A stretch of DNA of 56,575 nt from an uncultured Lachnospiraceae bacterium (GTDB taxonomy: Bacteria > Bacillota > Clostridia > Lachnospirales > Lachnospiraceae): contig CAOKQK010000012.1 of assembly GCA_948470905.1 (NCBI GenBank), positions 1 to 56,575 of the forward strand, read 5' to 3'. Positions 1 to 8,498 of the stretch are shown one piece after another (the stretch's first letter is position 1; every line of letters starts with the position of its first letter). A model generated the notes under the pieces. That model was not told where the DNA came from. It did no database searches and worked only from the letters and a program-made list of their open reading frames with translations. The position numbers were made by a program, and so were the translations under genes.

Positions 1-204
1 CTCCTTTGCCGCACTGTATGCCTCTTCCCCGATCATTGTCATTCCTTCTGTCATACCTTATACCAAATCCGGGCTTGTACCGCCCATGTCTTCCTTTCCG
101 TTTAAAATTACGCCTCACACCGGACCATGCTGCAGATGTGTACATCTGTAAACCGCTCCAGGGCGGGGACACCTACCAGCCGGACACCTCCGGAATCCAG
201 CCGT

Positions 205-1014
205 TCACTGCTCTCCCACAGCCACAGTCTGCCCGGATCTTACCTCCAAAATACCATCTTTTGTACTCACCCACACACTGACTGCGGTGGGATTGTGCAT
301 GATCACACCATTGGCGGAGAACTCCTGCTGCCTGGTCGCCTGTATATAATTGCAGATTTCCAGGTTCGTAGCATACCAGATGTCCTCCTTTCCCGCCATC
401 TTGTCCACAAATGCCTCTATGACGCTCCAGTCGCCAGACCAGCCGAACTCAAAGCTGTGCCCCCACACATACATCACCGGAAGCTCATAAAAGCCCGGCA
501 CCTCCAGAAAGCTGTCCCCCAGTTCCAGAAGGTTATTATTATGGTGGCAGGTGGGATGCCATTCCAGAAAATCCGCAGGCGCCCAAAAAAGCTTTGTATC
601 CTGAATGGTGCGGGCGTATTTGATGCCAAGAAACCTGACAACCTCCTTCGTCTCCTGGTCATAATTTCCGTATGCGTAGGACAGGCCCTGCACCATGCTG
701 GCAGTGAGCGTTTCCAGCGCTTTCCTATCCTCCTGGAGCTCCAGTACAAGCTGCTGCCTGGTGAGGGACGGGGGATTTCTGTGCTGCACGCCATGGCATG
801 CCACCTCGTGCCCTGCGTACACCTTCCTTATCTCCTCCGGCTTCACATAGGCGTCCCTGCCCCTCTCAAGCCCGAGCCGTCCGGAATTGAGGTGGAAAGT
901 CCCCTTCATGCCATGGCTGCGAAGAAGCCCGGCAAGCCTCTCGTCAAAACGCTGCCCATCATCATAGCTGAAAGTAAGCGCTTTTCTTTTTCCCTGCGGA
1001 TATACGTATCTCAT
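205..1014 (-). CDS. Polysaccharide deacetylase family protein (NodB fold)
   Basis: A 269-residue protein with a NodB-type carbohydrate esterase fold. Near the N-terminus SYDDG carries the metal-binding aspartates, and CHGVQH (about residue 75) carries the paired histidines of the metal site. Such enzymes remove acetyl groups from N-acetylated sugars in peptidoglycan or other glycans; the substrate cannot be read from sequence. No signal peptide is visible, so it may be cytoplasmic or act on a soluble sugar. The start at 1014 is chosen because GGAGGT lies 7 bases upstream; an in-frame upstream ATG at 1122 has no comparable ribosome site. It is divergent from ytaF with about 110 bp between them. 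The family is clear; the substrate is unknown. Confidence 0.85.
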   Translation of the reverse strand: MRYVYPQGKRKALTFSYDDGQRFDERLAGLLRSHGMKGTFHLNSGRLGLERGRDAYVKPEEIRKVYAGHEVACHGVQHRNPPSLTRQQLVLELQEDRKALETLTASMVQGLSYAYGNYDQETKEVVRFLGIKYARTIQDTKLFWAPADFLEWHPTCHHNNNLLELGDSFLEVPGFYELPVMYVWGHSFEFGWSGDWSVIEAFVDKMAGKEDIWYATNLEICNYIQATRQQEFSANGVIMHNPTAVSVWVSTKDGILEVRSGQTVAVGEQ

Positions 1015-1124
1015 ATATTTTACCTCCATTTTCAGCTCTGGCCTCCCTTTCGGGCTGCCTGGATTTTCACCCTTTCCCCAGGCGGGAATACAATAATCTA
1101 AACAAAATATTACAGGAATCACCC

Positions 1125-1721
1125 ATGCAATTTTTATCTTCTATCCTGTTTGGAGTGTCGGCAAGCCTTGATTCCCTGCTGGTCGGCGTCAGCTACGGCA
1201 TCCGGAGGATACACATCAGGCTATGGCAGAATCTTTTTATAAGTTCCGTCACGCTCCTTGGAACCTGCCTGTCCATCAGCGCAGGGCACCTGCTGGTCCC
1301 CCTGCTGTCGGAAGCTGTCTGCCGCTACGCCGGAAGCCTGATACTGGCGCTTCTGGGAGCTTATTATTGTCTCAAATGGCTGATCTCCTCCCTGAGGGAC
1401 CGGCATGACGATAAATTAGCCCATTACGGCGAAATTTCTTCTGCTTCCTCCGGGCAGAAATGGGAAACTTTAAGCCTTGCCGAAGTTTTCACCCTGAGCC
1501 TGACGCTTTCCCTGAACAATCTGGGTATCGGGCTGAGCGCAAGCCTTGCGGGGCTGAGCCTTCTTTCCACTGCCGCCGCCACGTTTGCCTGCTCCGTCCT
1601 CCTGTTATTTCTGGGAAACCAGCTGGGGCGCTGCCGCCTGCTGCAGCTTGCAGGCACCGCCGCCGAACCGGTCTCGGGCATCCTGCTCATCGGCCTTGGC
1701 CTTGTACAGCTTATATGGTAA
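1125..1721 (+). CDS. ytaF: YtaF-like sporulation membrane protein (MntP-related)
   Basis: A 198-residue, almost wholly hydrophobic protein with about six membrane segments. The opening GVSASLDSLLVGVSYG and the related LSLTLSLNNLGIGLSASLAG in the second half form the internal repeat typical of the MntP/YtaF superfamily, in which aspartate and asparagine lie within membrane helices. MntP exports manganese. YtaF is the sporulation-associated relative and its transport substrate is not established. Asparagine replaces aspartate in the second repeat (SLNNLGIG), which fits YtaF better than MntP. The next gene is a spore germination protein, which supports a sporulation role. A weak AGGA site precedes the ATG. 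The family is secure; the ytaF assignment is likely. Confidence 0.75.
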   Translation: MQFLSSILFGVSASLDSLLVGVSYGIRRIHIRLWQNLFISSVTLLGTCLSISAGHLLVPLLSEAVCRYAGSLILALLGAYYCLKWLISSLRDRHDDKLAHYGEISSASSGQKWETLSLAEVFTLSLTLSLNNLGIGLSASLAGLSLLSTAAATFACSVLLLFLGNQLGRCRLLQLAGTAAEPVSGILLIGLGLVQLIW

Positions 1722-1741
1722 AGCACAGACCGCTCTATCGT

Positions 1742-1763
1742 GAAACAGGGCAATCCCTGTTTC
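1742..1763. other. Perfect hairpin after ytaF
   Basis: GAAACAGGG and CCCTGTTTC form a 9 bp perfect stem around a 4-base loop, 20 bp after the ytaF stop. No T-run follows on either strand, so it is not a standard intrinsic terminator. It may be a weak terminator or mRNA 3' stabiliser. Confidence 0.4.
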
Positions 1764-1958
1764 GCCTACATAACAAAATACCTCCCCGGCACGCCGCAGG
1801 TCCATATTTTCCGGCATTCTCCGCCGCCGTCACCGCATCAGTAGTATAGCATATATTTCTTCAAAAGTCACTTTTAATATTCCGCATACTTTTTTGAATT
1901 TGGGTAAAATTAGTAAGGATCTGTTCCTATCAAGCAAAATAAGAAGGGAGCTGCCGCC

Positions 1959-3437
1959 ATGGAAATATCCAAAAAACCGCAGGACAATATTCAAATATCC
2001 CAAAAGCTGCAGGACAATATTGACTATATGAAGGCAAATCTTCCCATCGGGACAAGCTTTGACCTGATGACCCGCGACCTGTACCTGGGGGAGACTAAGG
2101 CTTACTTTATGGGGGTGAACGGTTTCTGCAAGACGGAGATCCTGCAGCAGATTTTCTCCGACCTGCAGAATCCCATGTATGTGGCAAACGGGCACGTTGA
2201 TGACATTGTGCGCTATGTGAGCGGAAAGATTGGGTATGCCCAGACCTCCCTTACCGACTCCTGGGATAATATCTTCCGCAGCGTCCTCAGCGGTCCCTCC
2301 GTGCTGTTCATTGACGGCTTTGCGCAGGCGATCCTCATCGACGTAAGGACCTACCCCACGAGAGGCATTGCCGAGCCGGACTTGGAGCGGGTCACGAGAG
2401 GTTCCAGAGACGGTTTTGTGGAAACCCTGCTCTTTAATGCCAACCTGATCCGGCGCAGGATCCGGTCCACCAGGCTCATTTTCTCCACGCACAGCGTAGG
2501 CACGGAGAGCAAAACGGACGTGTGCGCCGTCTATATGGAGGATATGGTAAACAAAGGGCTTCTGGACAAGCTGTCCAAAACGCTGGACTCGCTGCAGGTA
2601 TCCGCTCTCACAATGGGTGCAAAGAGCCTGGAGGAACTGCTCCTGCACAAACACTGGTGGAATCCCCTCCCCAGCATACAGATGACGGAGCGCCCCGACG
2701 TGGCATGCAGCTATCTGCTGGAGGGGCATATCCTGGTGCTGGTGGATAATTCTCCCCTTGCCCTGATCCTGCCCTGTACCATCTTCCAGTTCACCCAAAG
2801 CCCCGAAGACTATTATAAAAGCCCCTCTGTGGGCACCTACTTCCGCCTTGTGCGCTTCCTCTGTATCCCGGTCAGCCTGCTTTTAATGCCGCTTTTTCTC
2901 CTGGCTGCGGCATATTTCCCCGATTTTGCCCGACAGTGGGGGCTGCTGGCTTCTGATGACCTGGGGCCCGTACGCCTGTTTTTTTACGTGCTGACAGTGG
3001 AGTTCCTGTTGGATTTGTTTAAGTATTCCTCCGCCTTAAGCTCCGGCAAATTTTCCGGCTCCCTCTCCATGATCGGCGGCTTGATCATTGGTGACATTGC
3101 CGTCAGTTTAAACTGGGTTTCCGTGGAGGTCCTGTTTTACGGCGCAGTCACGCTGCTCGCTTCCCTCTCCGTCTCAGGCACGGATTTCAGCGACGGCCTG
3201 CGCCTCTACCGTATCCTGCTGATCATCGCCACCGGGCTCTGGGGGCTGCCCGGCTTCCTGACCGGGCTTGCGCTGGTGCTGCTCTCCATCGCCACCACGC
3301 CTACCTTTGGGGGCTTCAGCTATTTCTGGCCCCTCTTTCCCTTTAACGCAAAAGCCCTGGGCAGGCTGCTTTTCCGCAGCCCTACGCCCAAGGCACAGCC
3401 TTCCAGCGTCTGGGACCGGGGAAAAGCCAAGCCGTAA
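1959..3437 (+). CDS. GerA-family spore germination protein (orphan GerAA/SpoVAF type)
   Basis: A 492-residue member of the GerA family, the large subunits of inner spore membrane germinant receptors and SpoVAF. The N-terminal ~270 residues are the soluble domain (motifs such as VLFIDGFAQAILIDVRTYPTRGIAEPD in two halves, then RGSRDGFVETLLFNANLIRRRI, the most conserved part of the family). About five hydrophobic segments follow between residues 295 and 470. No gerAB or gerAC partner lies next to it, unlike a standard gerA-B-C operon, so it may be a SpoVAF-like accessory or work with subunits encoded elsewhere. AGAAGGGAG precedes the ATG at a suitable distance. Codons 2-21 contain a 30 bp tandem duplication. 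Confidence 0.88.
   Translation: MEISKKPQDNIQISQKLQDNIDYMKANLPIGTSFDLMTRDLYLGETKAYFMGVNGFCKTEILQQIFSDLQNPMYVANGHVDDIVRYVSGKIGYAQTSLTDSWDNIFRSVLSGPSVLFIDGFAQAILIDVRTYPTRGIAEPDLERVTRGSRDGFVETLLFNANLIRRRIRSTRLIFSTHSVGTESKTDVCAVYMEDMVNKGLLDKLSKTLDSLQVSALTMGAKSLEELLLHKHWWNPLPSIQMTERPDVACSYLLEGHILVLVDNSPLALILPCTIFQFTQSPEDYYKSPSVGTYFRLVRFLCIPVSLLLMPLFLLAAAYFPDFARQWGLLASDDLGPVRLFFYVLTVEFLLDLFKYSSALSSGKFSGSLSMIGGLIIGDIAVSLNWVSVEVLFYGAVTLLASLSVSGTDFSDGLRLYRILLIIATGLWGLPGFLTGLALVLLSIATTPTFGGFSYFWPLFPFNAKALGRLLFRSPTPKAQPSSVWDRGKAKP
1962..2021 (+). repeat. 30 bp tandem duplication at the start of the gerA-type gene
   Basis: Two adjacent 30-base units (1962-1991 and 1992-2021) differ at only a few bases. 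Both end in GCAGGACAATATT. They add an in-frame ten-residue repeat with the core QDNI to the N-terminus. Confidence 0.8.
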
Positions 3438-3723
3438 CTGTTTCCCCCACGCCTTGCTGCAATGTCATTTGGATATGCGGCATGGCGACAGTTCAGACAA
3501 ACCGCGGAACCGCGCGGTATGCGGCGGCCTCTCATGGTGCATGTGCCCCCAATATGGACAATGCAGGCAAAATATGGTATACTTGTCCCGTCCGCACAGG
3601 GTAACGGCTTTGGCAGGTCACTGAGCCGTCACCCCGGGGGATATGGGATTCACAGGATCCGTGCCGCCAGCCTTGTGAGCGGTTTGGGAATTTTTGATTA
3701 CAAAGGGAACAGGAGCATAAAAA

Positions 3724-4803
3724 ATGCAAAAGAAACGCGTCGTTTACCTTGATCTGATCCGCATTGTCTGTTTTTTATTGGTTACATCCTTTCATTTCGC
3801 GGAAATAGCTGATTATTTTAATATCAAAGCCTCCATGGGTCACTATCGCGGAATCAGGACCATAGATATGGGATGGGGTTCCGTTGCCGTATCGTGTTTT
3901 TTTATGGTATCCGGAGCGGCACTGATCTACCGTTACAGAGAAAACTTTTCACTAAAGGAATATTATAAAAAAAGATTTTTCGGCCTCTATCCGCTGTTTT
4001 GGCTTGCCTATCTTTTTGCGTTTTTGGAATTTTTTTATCATTTTAAAAACATGCCGGCAGTCCCGAGAGTCAATATCCTTTTGTCTGTAATCGGCATAGA
4101 CGGGTATTTCAACGAATGGATACCGACGTTTTATATGATCGGCGAGTGGTTCCTGGGCATGCTGATAGTACTCTATCTTTTGTTCCCCCTTTATCGGATC
4201 GTTATGTGCAAATGCAAATATATTTTGCCTGTAGTGTTTTTCATAGTGTGGGCCGTACTGATCTATCACAATCCGTTTCCCATTGTTATAGAGAAAAATC
4301 CCATCGTATGCAGTATGTATTTTGTTCTGGGAATGCTGATTGAAATGCTGCGGGAAAGCCCTGGGCGCCCGGTCAGGATCGGCAGAAGGATTGCTGCGGC
4401 GGCAGGCGTGGTGCTTTTCACCATGATATGCGTAATGGATGTCTTTGGCTATCCATATCCCTTCAACCCTTACCACGTAAGCTTTATCCTGCCTGTGTCC
4501 CTCTACCTTGCCTTGATGGAAGCGGGGGAATGGGTGAGGTCAGAGCGGATAAGAGCCCTGGTCAGCACAATCGGAAAGCACTCCTATGCTTATTATTTAA
4601 TACATCATGTATTTTTGTTTAGATACCTGGAACACTTTTCAGGGATGGCGATGAACCGCTCCAATACCCTGTTGCTGCTTGTCAGCAGTATATTATATAC
4701 TTACGCCCTGGCAGTTTTGCTCGATAAGATTTATGCCGCCCTCGTTGGCTGGATAAGGAAATGGCGCGCTGCTCGCTCTCCATTTCCTACTAAGGATCTG
4801 TAA
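3724..4803 (+). CDS. Acyltransferase 3 family membrane protein
   Basis: A 359-residue integral membrane protein with about ten hydrophobic helices and a typical acyltransferase-3 beginning (LDLIRIVCFLLVTSFHF, with the family histidine at about residue 20). Members O-acetylate or O-acylate cell-surface sugars or peptidoglycan, or modify exported peptides; the substrate is not deducible here. MVSGAALIYRYR and KKRFFGLYPLFWLAY match the conserved second and third segments (the R-lxPly region). The start has AGGAGC upstream with 7 bases between. It appears monocistronic and ends at a strong hairpin terminator. The 286 bp upstream hold no gene I can support. Confidence 0.88.
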   Translation: MQKKRVVYLDLIRIVCFLLVTSFHFAEIADYFNIKASMGHYRGIRTIDMGWGSVAVSCFFMVSGAALIYRYRENFSLKEYYKKRFFGLYPLFWLAYLFAFLEFFYHFKNMPAVPRVNILLSVIGIDGYFNEWIPTFYMIGEWFLGMLIVLYLLFPLYRIVMCKCKYILPVVFFIVWAVLIYHNPFPIVIEKNPIVCSMYFVLGMLIEMLRESPGRPVRIGRRIAAAAGVVLFTMICVMDVFGYPYPFNPYHVSFILPVSLYLALMEAGEWVRSERIRALVSTIGKHSYAYYLIHHVFLFRYLEHFSGMAMNRSNTLLLLVSSILYTYALAVLLDKIYAALVGWIRKWRAARSPFPTKDL

Positions 4804-4908
4804 TAATCCTCCTTGTATGCTCCATCTTCCACCATTTCTCGAAGGCATCTGGTAATAGTAAAATAAACAGTCCTTCTATCCACGAATACACATGGACAAA
4901 GGACACAG

Positions 4909-4945
4909 AAAAAACGACAATATCACTCTCGATACTGTCGTTTTT
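4909..4945 (+). terminator. Intrinsic terminator after the acyltransferase gene
   Basis: AAAAACGACAATATC and GATACTGTCGTTTTT form a stem with one mismatch around ACTCTC, ending in TTTTT. A-rich and T-rich flanks could make it work in both directions. It separates the plus-strand acyltransferase gene from the minus-strand tRNA unit. Confidence 0.8.
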
Positions 4946-5028
4946 CTTTATCACTCAAGATATCCTGAAAATCATAAGCCGTCCCCCATGGAACCCGGAT
5001 TCTGATAATCGTTATCTGTTGCGCAAAA

Positions 5029-5068
5029 CGGCGTAAAACCCGAACCGCTGAGGTTCGATTTTACGCCG
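5029..5068 (-). terminator. Intrinsic terminator of the tRNA unit
   Basis: CGGCGTAAAA and TTTTACGCCG bracket the inner arms CGAACC/GGTTCG, giving a long GC-rich stem. On the minus strand it is followed by TTTTG. It starts a few bases past the 3' end of tRNA-Leu. Confidence 0.8.
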
Positions 5069-5073
5069 TCAGA

Positions 5074-5157
5074 TGCGGGTAGCCGGACTTGAACCGGCAC
5101 GGAGTCGCCCCCGAGGGATTTTAAGTCCCTTGCGTCTGCCTATTCCGCCATACCCGC
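5074..5157 (-). tRNA. tRNA-Leu (anticodon TAA)
   Basis: Read on the minus strand, the acceptor arm GCGGGTA pairs with TACCCGC. The anticodon stem GGGA/TCCC encloses a loop with TAA. A long variable arm of the class II type and a T-arm with GGTTCAAGTCC are present. The discriminator base is A and CCA is not encoded. It follows tRNA-Tyr on the same strand. Confidence 0.93.
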
Positions 5158-5183
5158 GGATAAAAAATAAAAATGTAAATAAA

Positions 5184-5265
5184 TGGATGGAGGTGGATTT
5201 GAACCACCGAAGCAATTTGCAGCAGATTTACAGTCTGTCCCCTTTGGCCACTCGGGAATCCATCC
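5184..5265 (-). tRNA. tRNA-Tyr (anticodon GTA)
   Basis: Minus strand: acceptor arm GGATGGA pairs with TCCATCC. The anticodon loop CTGTAAA contains GTA. A long variable arm is present, as expected for bacterial tRNA-Tyr, and the T-arm contains GGTTCAAATCC. CCA is not encoded. About 26 bp separate it from tRNA-Leu, so both are probably processed from one transcript. Confidence 0.93.
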
Positions 5266-5338
5266 GTCTTAAAAGCCAAAATCCCATAGGATCCAAATGC
5301 TGCGGCATATGCACCGTGCATTCCCTTGACAATTTGTA

Positions 5339-5367
5339 ATTTTAGCACATAATTGCGCAAATTGCAA
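5339..5367 (-). promoter_or_regulatory. Candidate sigma-A promoter of the tRNA-Tyr/Leu unit
   Basis: On the minus strand TTGCAA (5362-5367) and TAAAAT (5339-5344) are exactly 17 bp apart, about 75 bp upstream of tRNA-Tyr. Both hexamers are near the housekeeping consensus. Confidence 0.55.
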
Positions 5368-5560
5368 GTAAAATTAATTCCAATTCTCCTGCCCGGCAGC
5401 CGTAGGGTGACAGTCCGGCGACCTGTCCGGGCTGTTACGCCGTGTAGAAAAATGTAGAATAGTGGGACATTTTCACACAAAAAGAATAGTATATATAAGC
5501 AGACTGTTATTGGCACCTGCAAAAGTAACAGATGTCATCAAGGAGGCACGGGGAAAACGT

Positions 5561-6922
5561 ATGGGAAATCAATTAATATGGAATGAACGGTACAACATTG
5601 GTGTAGACGTCATTGACAGGGAACACAAAAAACTTTTGGGCATTCTCAACAAACTGGTTGATTTAAGACAGCAGGAAGAAAAAAGTCACTGGGTCTGCCA
5701 GGAAGCGGTAAAATTCTTTAAAGAACATGCACTTCAGCATTTTGCGGACGAGGAAGAATATATGGCTTCCATTGGTTATGTGGGGCTTGAGACACACAGA
5801 CACATCCATATAGACTTTCGTGAAAGAACACTTCCTGCCCTTGAGAAGGAGCTGGAGCAGTCAAACTATTCAGAAAATTCAATTAACCATTTCATTGGCG
5901 TTTGCGCAGGATGGTTGGTGGGACATACATTGATAGAGGACCATATGATCGTAAACGGAGATTCTGTAAGGCAATGGGAGCAGCTTCTGCCGGAAGAAGA
6001 ACAGGCAGTCATGGGACAGACCATCTCAGGGTTGATACACAGCATGTTCCAACTGGATTCTCATCTGATCAGCGACTGTTACAACGGTGAAAAATTTGGG
6101 GACGAAATCTGCTGCCGTCTCATTTACAGTACCAGCAAAGATAAAAAGAGAGAATTTTTCCTCATTTTTGAGAAACAGCTTATTATAAACACTATCGGCA
6201 GTGTAATGGACATGAAATCTGAAGCAGTGACCATTATGCTGACAAATGTCGCAAAATATATAGCAAGACAGCTTGTGGGACGGATAATGCAGCATTTTTC
6301 TTCTTCGGAGGATTATGATCTTAAAGAGGAACAATTGCTGACCTATGATCAGTTTCATCGCATCTTTAAGAGACAAAGCCCTCAATTCAGCCTACTGTTT
6401 GACACGGGAAAAGGATACTTTGTATATTGTGCCACTGCTGCCGACACGCTTCAAAGCCAGGAAGGCATCTCCACTATCACCAGGAACGCCATGGCAGAGG
6501 TGGACAAATACCTGCAGAATAATAAGGAGGAAAAGACCGTCGCCGGACAAAAAAAGAAACTGCTTGTTGTGGATGATTCGGATTTTATGCTAAAAACCCT
6601 GCGGGATCTTCTGGGCAGCGATTATGAGGTGAGCACGGCAGGCTCCGGCATGTCCGCAATCAGGGGCATTACCCTCCACAGACCGGATCTGATCCTGTTG
6701 GACTATGAAATGCCGGTCTGCAACGGAAGCCAGGTGCTGGAAATGATCCGCTCCGAGAAGGAATTTATGGATATTCCGGTAATCTTTCTAACCTGCAGGG
6801 TTGACAGGGAAAGTGTCCAAAAAGTAATCTCCCTGAAGCCGGAAGGCTACCTGTCCAAATCCCTGCCGCCGGAGACTGTCAAGCAAAAAATAGATCAATT
6901 TTTTGACCAGAAAAAGCAGTGA
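5561..6922 (+). CDS. Hemerythrin / CheX-like / receiver domain fusion
   Basis: A 453-residue soluble protein in three parts. Residues 1-135 are a bacteriohemerythrin four-helix bundle: the start WNERYNIGVDVIDREHKKL, then HALQHFADEEEYM, HRHIHIDF and the last ligand pair HTLIEDH supply the histidines and acidic residues of a di-iron, oxygen-binding site. Residues ~155-310 resemble a CheX/CheC-type phosphatase-like domain, an inference from pattern only. Residues ~330-450 are a CheY-type receiver with VVDDSD, the phospho-acceptor in LLDYEMP, a switch threonine in FLTC and a lysine in LSKS. It could convert O2 or redox sensing into a phospho-signal. I take the ATG at 5561 because AAGGAGG lies upstream, though at a long 14 bases; an ATG at 5462 is less plausible. 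Confidence 0.82.
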   Translation: MGNQLIWNERYNIGVDVIDREHKKLLGILNKLVDLRQQEEKSHWVCQEAVKFFKEHALQHFADEEEYMASIGYVGLETHRHIHIDFRERTLPALEKELEQSNYSENSINHFIGVCAGWLVGHTLIEDHMIVNGDSVRQWEQLLPEEEQAVMGQTISGLIHSMFQLDSHLISDCYNGEKFGDEICCRLIYSTSKDKKREFFLIFEKQLIINTIGSVMDMKSEAVTIMLTNVAKYIARQLVGRIMQHFSSSEDYDLKEEQLLTYDQFHRIFKRQSPQFSLLFDTGKGYFVYCATAADTLQSQEGISTITRNAMAEVDKYLQNNKEEKTVAGQKKKLLVVDDSDFMLKTLRDLLGSDYEVSTAGSGMSAIRGITLHRPDLILLDYEMPVCNGSQVLEMIRSEKEFMDIPVIFLTCRVDRESVQKVISLKPEGYLSKSLPPETVKQKIDQFFDQKKQ

Positions 6923-6979
6923 ACGGCTTATGGGATTACATGGTCCATTGGAGGGAGCCGGACTCCATCCGCCCTCCTG

Positions 6980-8323
6980 TTACGGCTGGACGTCTTCCGC
7001 CGCATTCTTCCACGGCCCTCTCCGGTAAAAGGCAATAGAAAGCGCCATACCGATTGCCCAGCCGATGGGCCATGCACACCATATGCCGGCAGCACCCAGA
7101 GGGATGGAAAGCACCCATGCAAGCCCTACCCTGAGGACCAGGTCAGTAAAGGTCGAGATCATAAAGCTTCCCATGATTCCCGCGCCGCGCAGCACGCCGT
7201 CCGCCACCATCTTCACAGACACCACAAAATAAAAGGGCGACACGATCCGCAGGAACAGCACGCCAGTGTCAACTGCTGTTCCGGTAATATCCTTCATAAA
7301 CAAGTAGATCAGATACCGCCCTGCTATCCAATAGAGCAGCACCAGCGGTATACACAGCATCCAGACCATCTTCCGCCCCGCCTGAAAGCCCTGTTTCACG
7401 CGATAAAGCTTTCGGGCGCCAAAATTCTGTGAGGCAAAGTTGGAAATACCATTCCCTACTGTGGTCATGGAGGTTATAACCAGATTGTTGAGCTTGATGG
7501 CTGCGGAATACCCCGCCATGACACTTGGCCCGAAGCCATTGATAATTCCCTGAATGATAATATTTCCCACGGAGACAAAGCTCTGCTGGAGAATGCTGGG
7601 AATGGCGATCACCGCTATCCTGCCCAGCATGGGCCATGAGAACACCGCCGCCTTTTTTTCCGGATGGATCCCCGCAAGCCGTTTCCACACAAAGATCAGC
7701 GCCAGCACACAGCTGATCCCCTGACAGAGAAAGGTCGCCCATGCCACGCCTGCGACCTCCATATCAAACACTTTCACAAACAGTATATCCACCCCGATAT
7801 TGGCAAGGGAGGACGCCGCCAGAAAATAAAAGGGTGTCTTGGAATCTCCCATGGCGGAGAATATGCCAGTACACACATTGTAATAAAACAGGAACGGCAG
7901 CCCCCACACATAAATGTCCAGGTACAGCCTGGAGTCGGCCATTACCTCCGGCGGCGTATTGATCAATTGGAGCAGCCAGTCACAGCTTAAGATTCCGAAG
8001 ACCATCAGCACTGCGCACAATGCCCCTGTAGCGATCAGAGAGGTGTAAACCGCCGTCTTCATCTCCCCATACGCCTTGGTACCGAACAGCCTGGAGGTGA
8101 TCACCGAGCAGCCGATATTGCACCCAAAGGCAAAGGCGATGAAGATCAGCGTGATCTCATAGCTGTTTCCCACTGCCGCAAGGGCATTCTCCCCCACAAA
8201 TTTTCCCACCACAAAACTGTCCGCGATGTTGTAAAGCTGCTGGAAAATAATGCTTCCAAACAAAGGCAGGCAGAACCGCCAAAGAACCTTCCCGGGCTCC
8301 CCCGTTGTCAGATCCTTATTCAT
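6980..8323 (-). CDS. MATE family multidrug/toxin efflux transporter
   Basis: A 447-residue protein with about twelve transmembrane segments in two related halves. The opening GKVLWRFCLPLFGSIIFQQLYNIADSFVVGKFVG is the classic MATE start (given here as a pattern spanning residues 9-42). GAMGDSKTPF-like and SFVSVGNIIIQGIING motifs repeat in each half. MATE proteins export cationic drugs, dyes or metabolites using a sodium or proton gradient. AAGGGGGTG precedes the ATG at 8323 by about 7 bases; an upstream in-frame ATG at 8362 lacks a site. No partner gene indicates the substrate. Confidence 0.92.
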   Translation of the reverse strand: MNKDLTTGEPGKVLWRFCLPLFGSIIFQQLYNIADSFVVGKFVGENALAAVGNSYEITLIFIAFAFGCNIGCSVITSRLFGTKAYGEMKTAVYTSLIATGALCAVLMVFGILSCDWLLQLINTPPEVMADSRLYLDIYVWGLPFLFYYNVCTGIFSAMGDSKTPFYFLAASSLANIGVDILFVKVFDMEVAGVAWATFLCQGISCVLALIFVWKRLAGIHPEKKAAVFSWPMLGRIAVIAIPSILQQSFVSVGNIIIQGIINGFGPSVMAGYSAAIKLNNLVITSMTTVGNGISNFASQNFGARKLYRVKQGFQAGRKMVWMLCIPLVLLYWIAGRYLIYLFMKDITGTAVDTGVLFLRIVSPFYFVVSVKMVADGVLRGAGIMGSFMISTFTDLVLRVGLAWVLSIPLGAAGIWCAWPIGWAIGMALSIAFYRRGPWKNAAEDVQP

Positions 8324-8498
8324 TTTTACACCCCCTTGATAAGCCGGAAACATGGATGTCACGCTCCGGCGCCTTTCGAAACAGTTCTTTCATACCGTGG
8401 ACATTATACTCTCAATTTATTTGTTTGTAAATCAAAATGGCGGATTATCTCAATTTCAATTTATTTCATTGTAGCAGTTCAGACAGGTCACTAAACTG

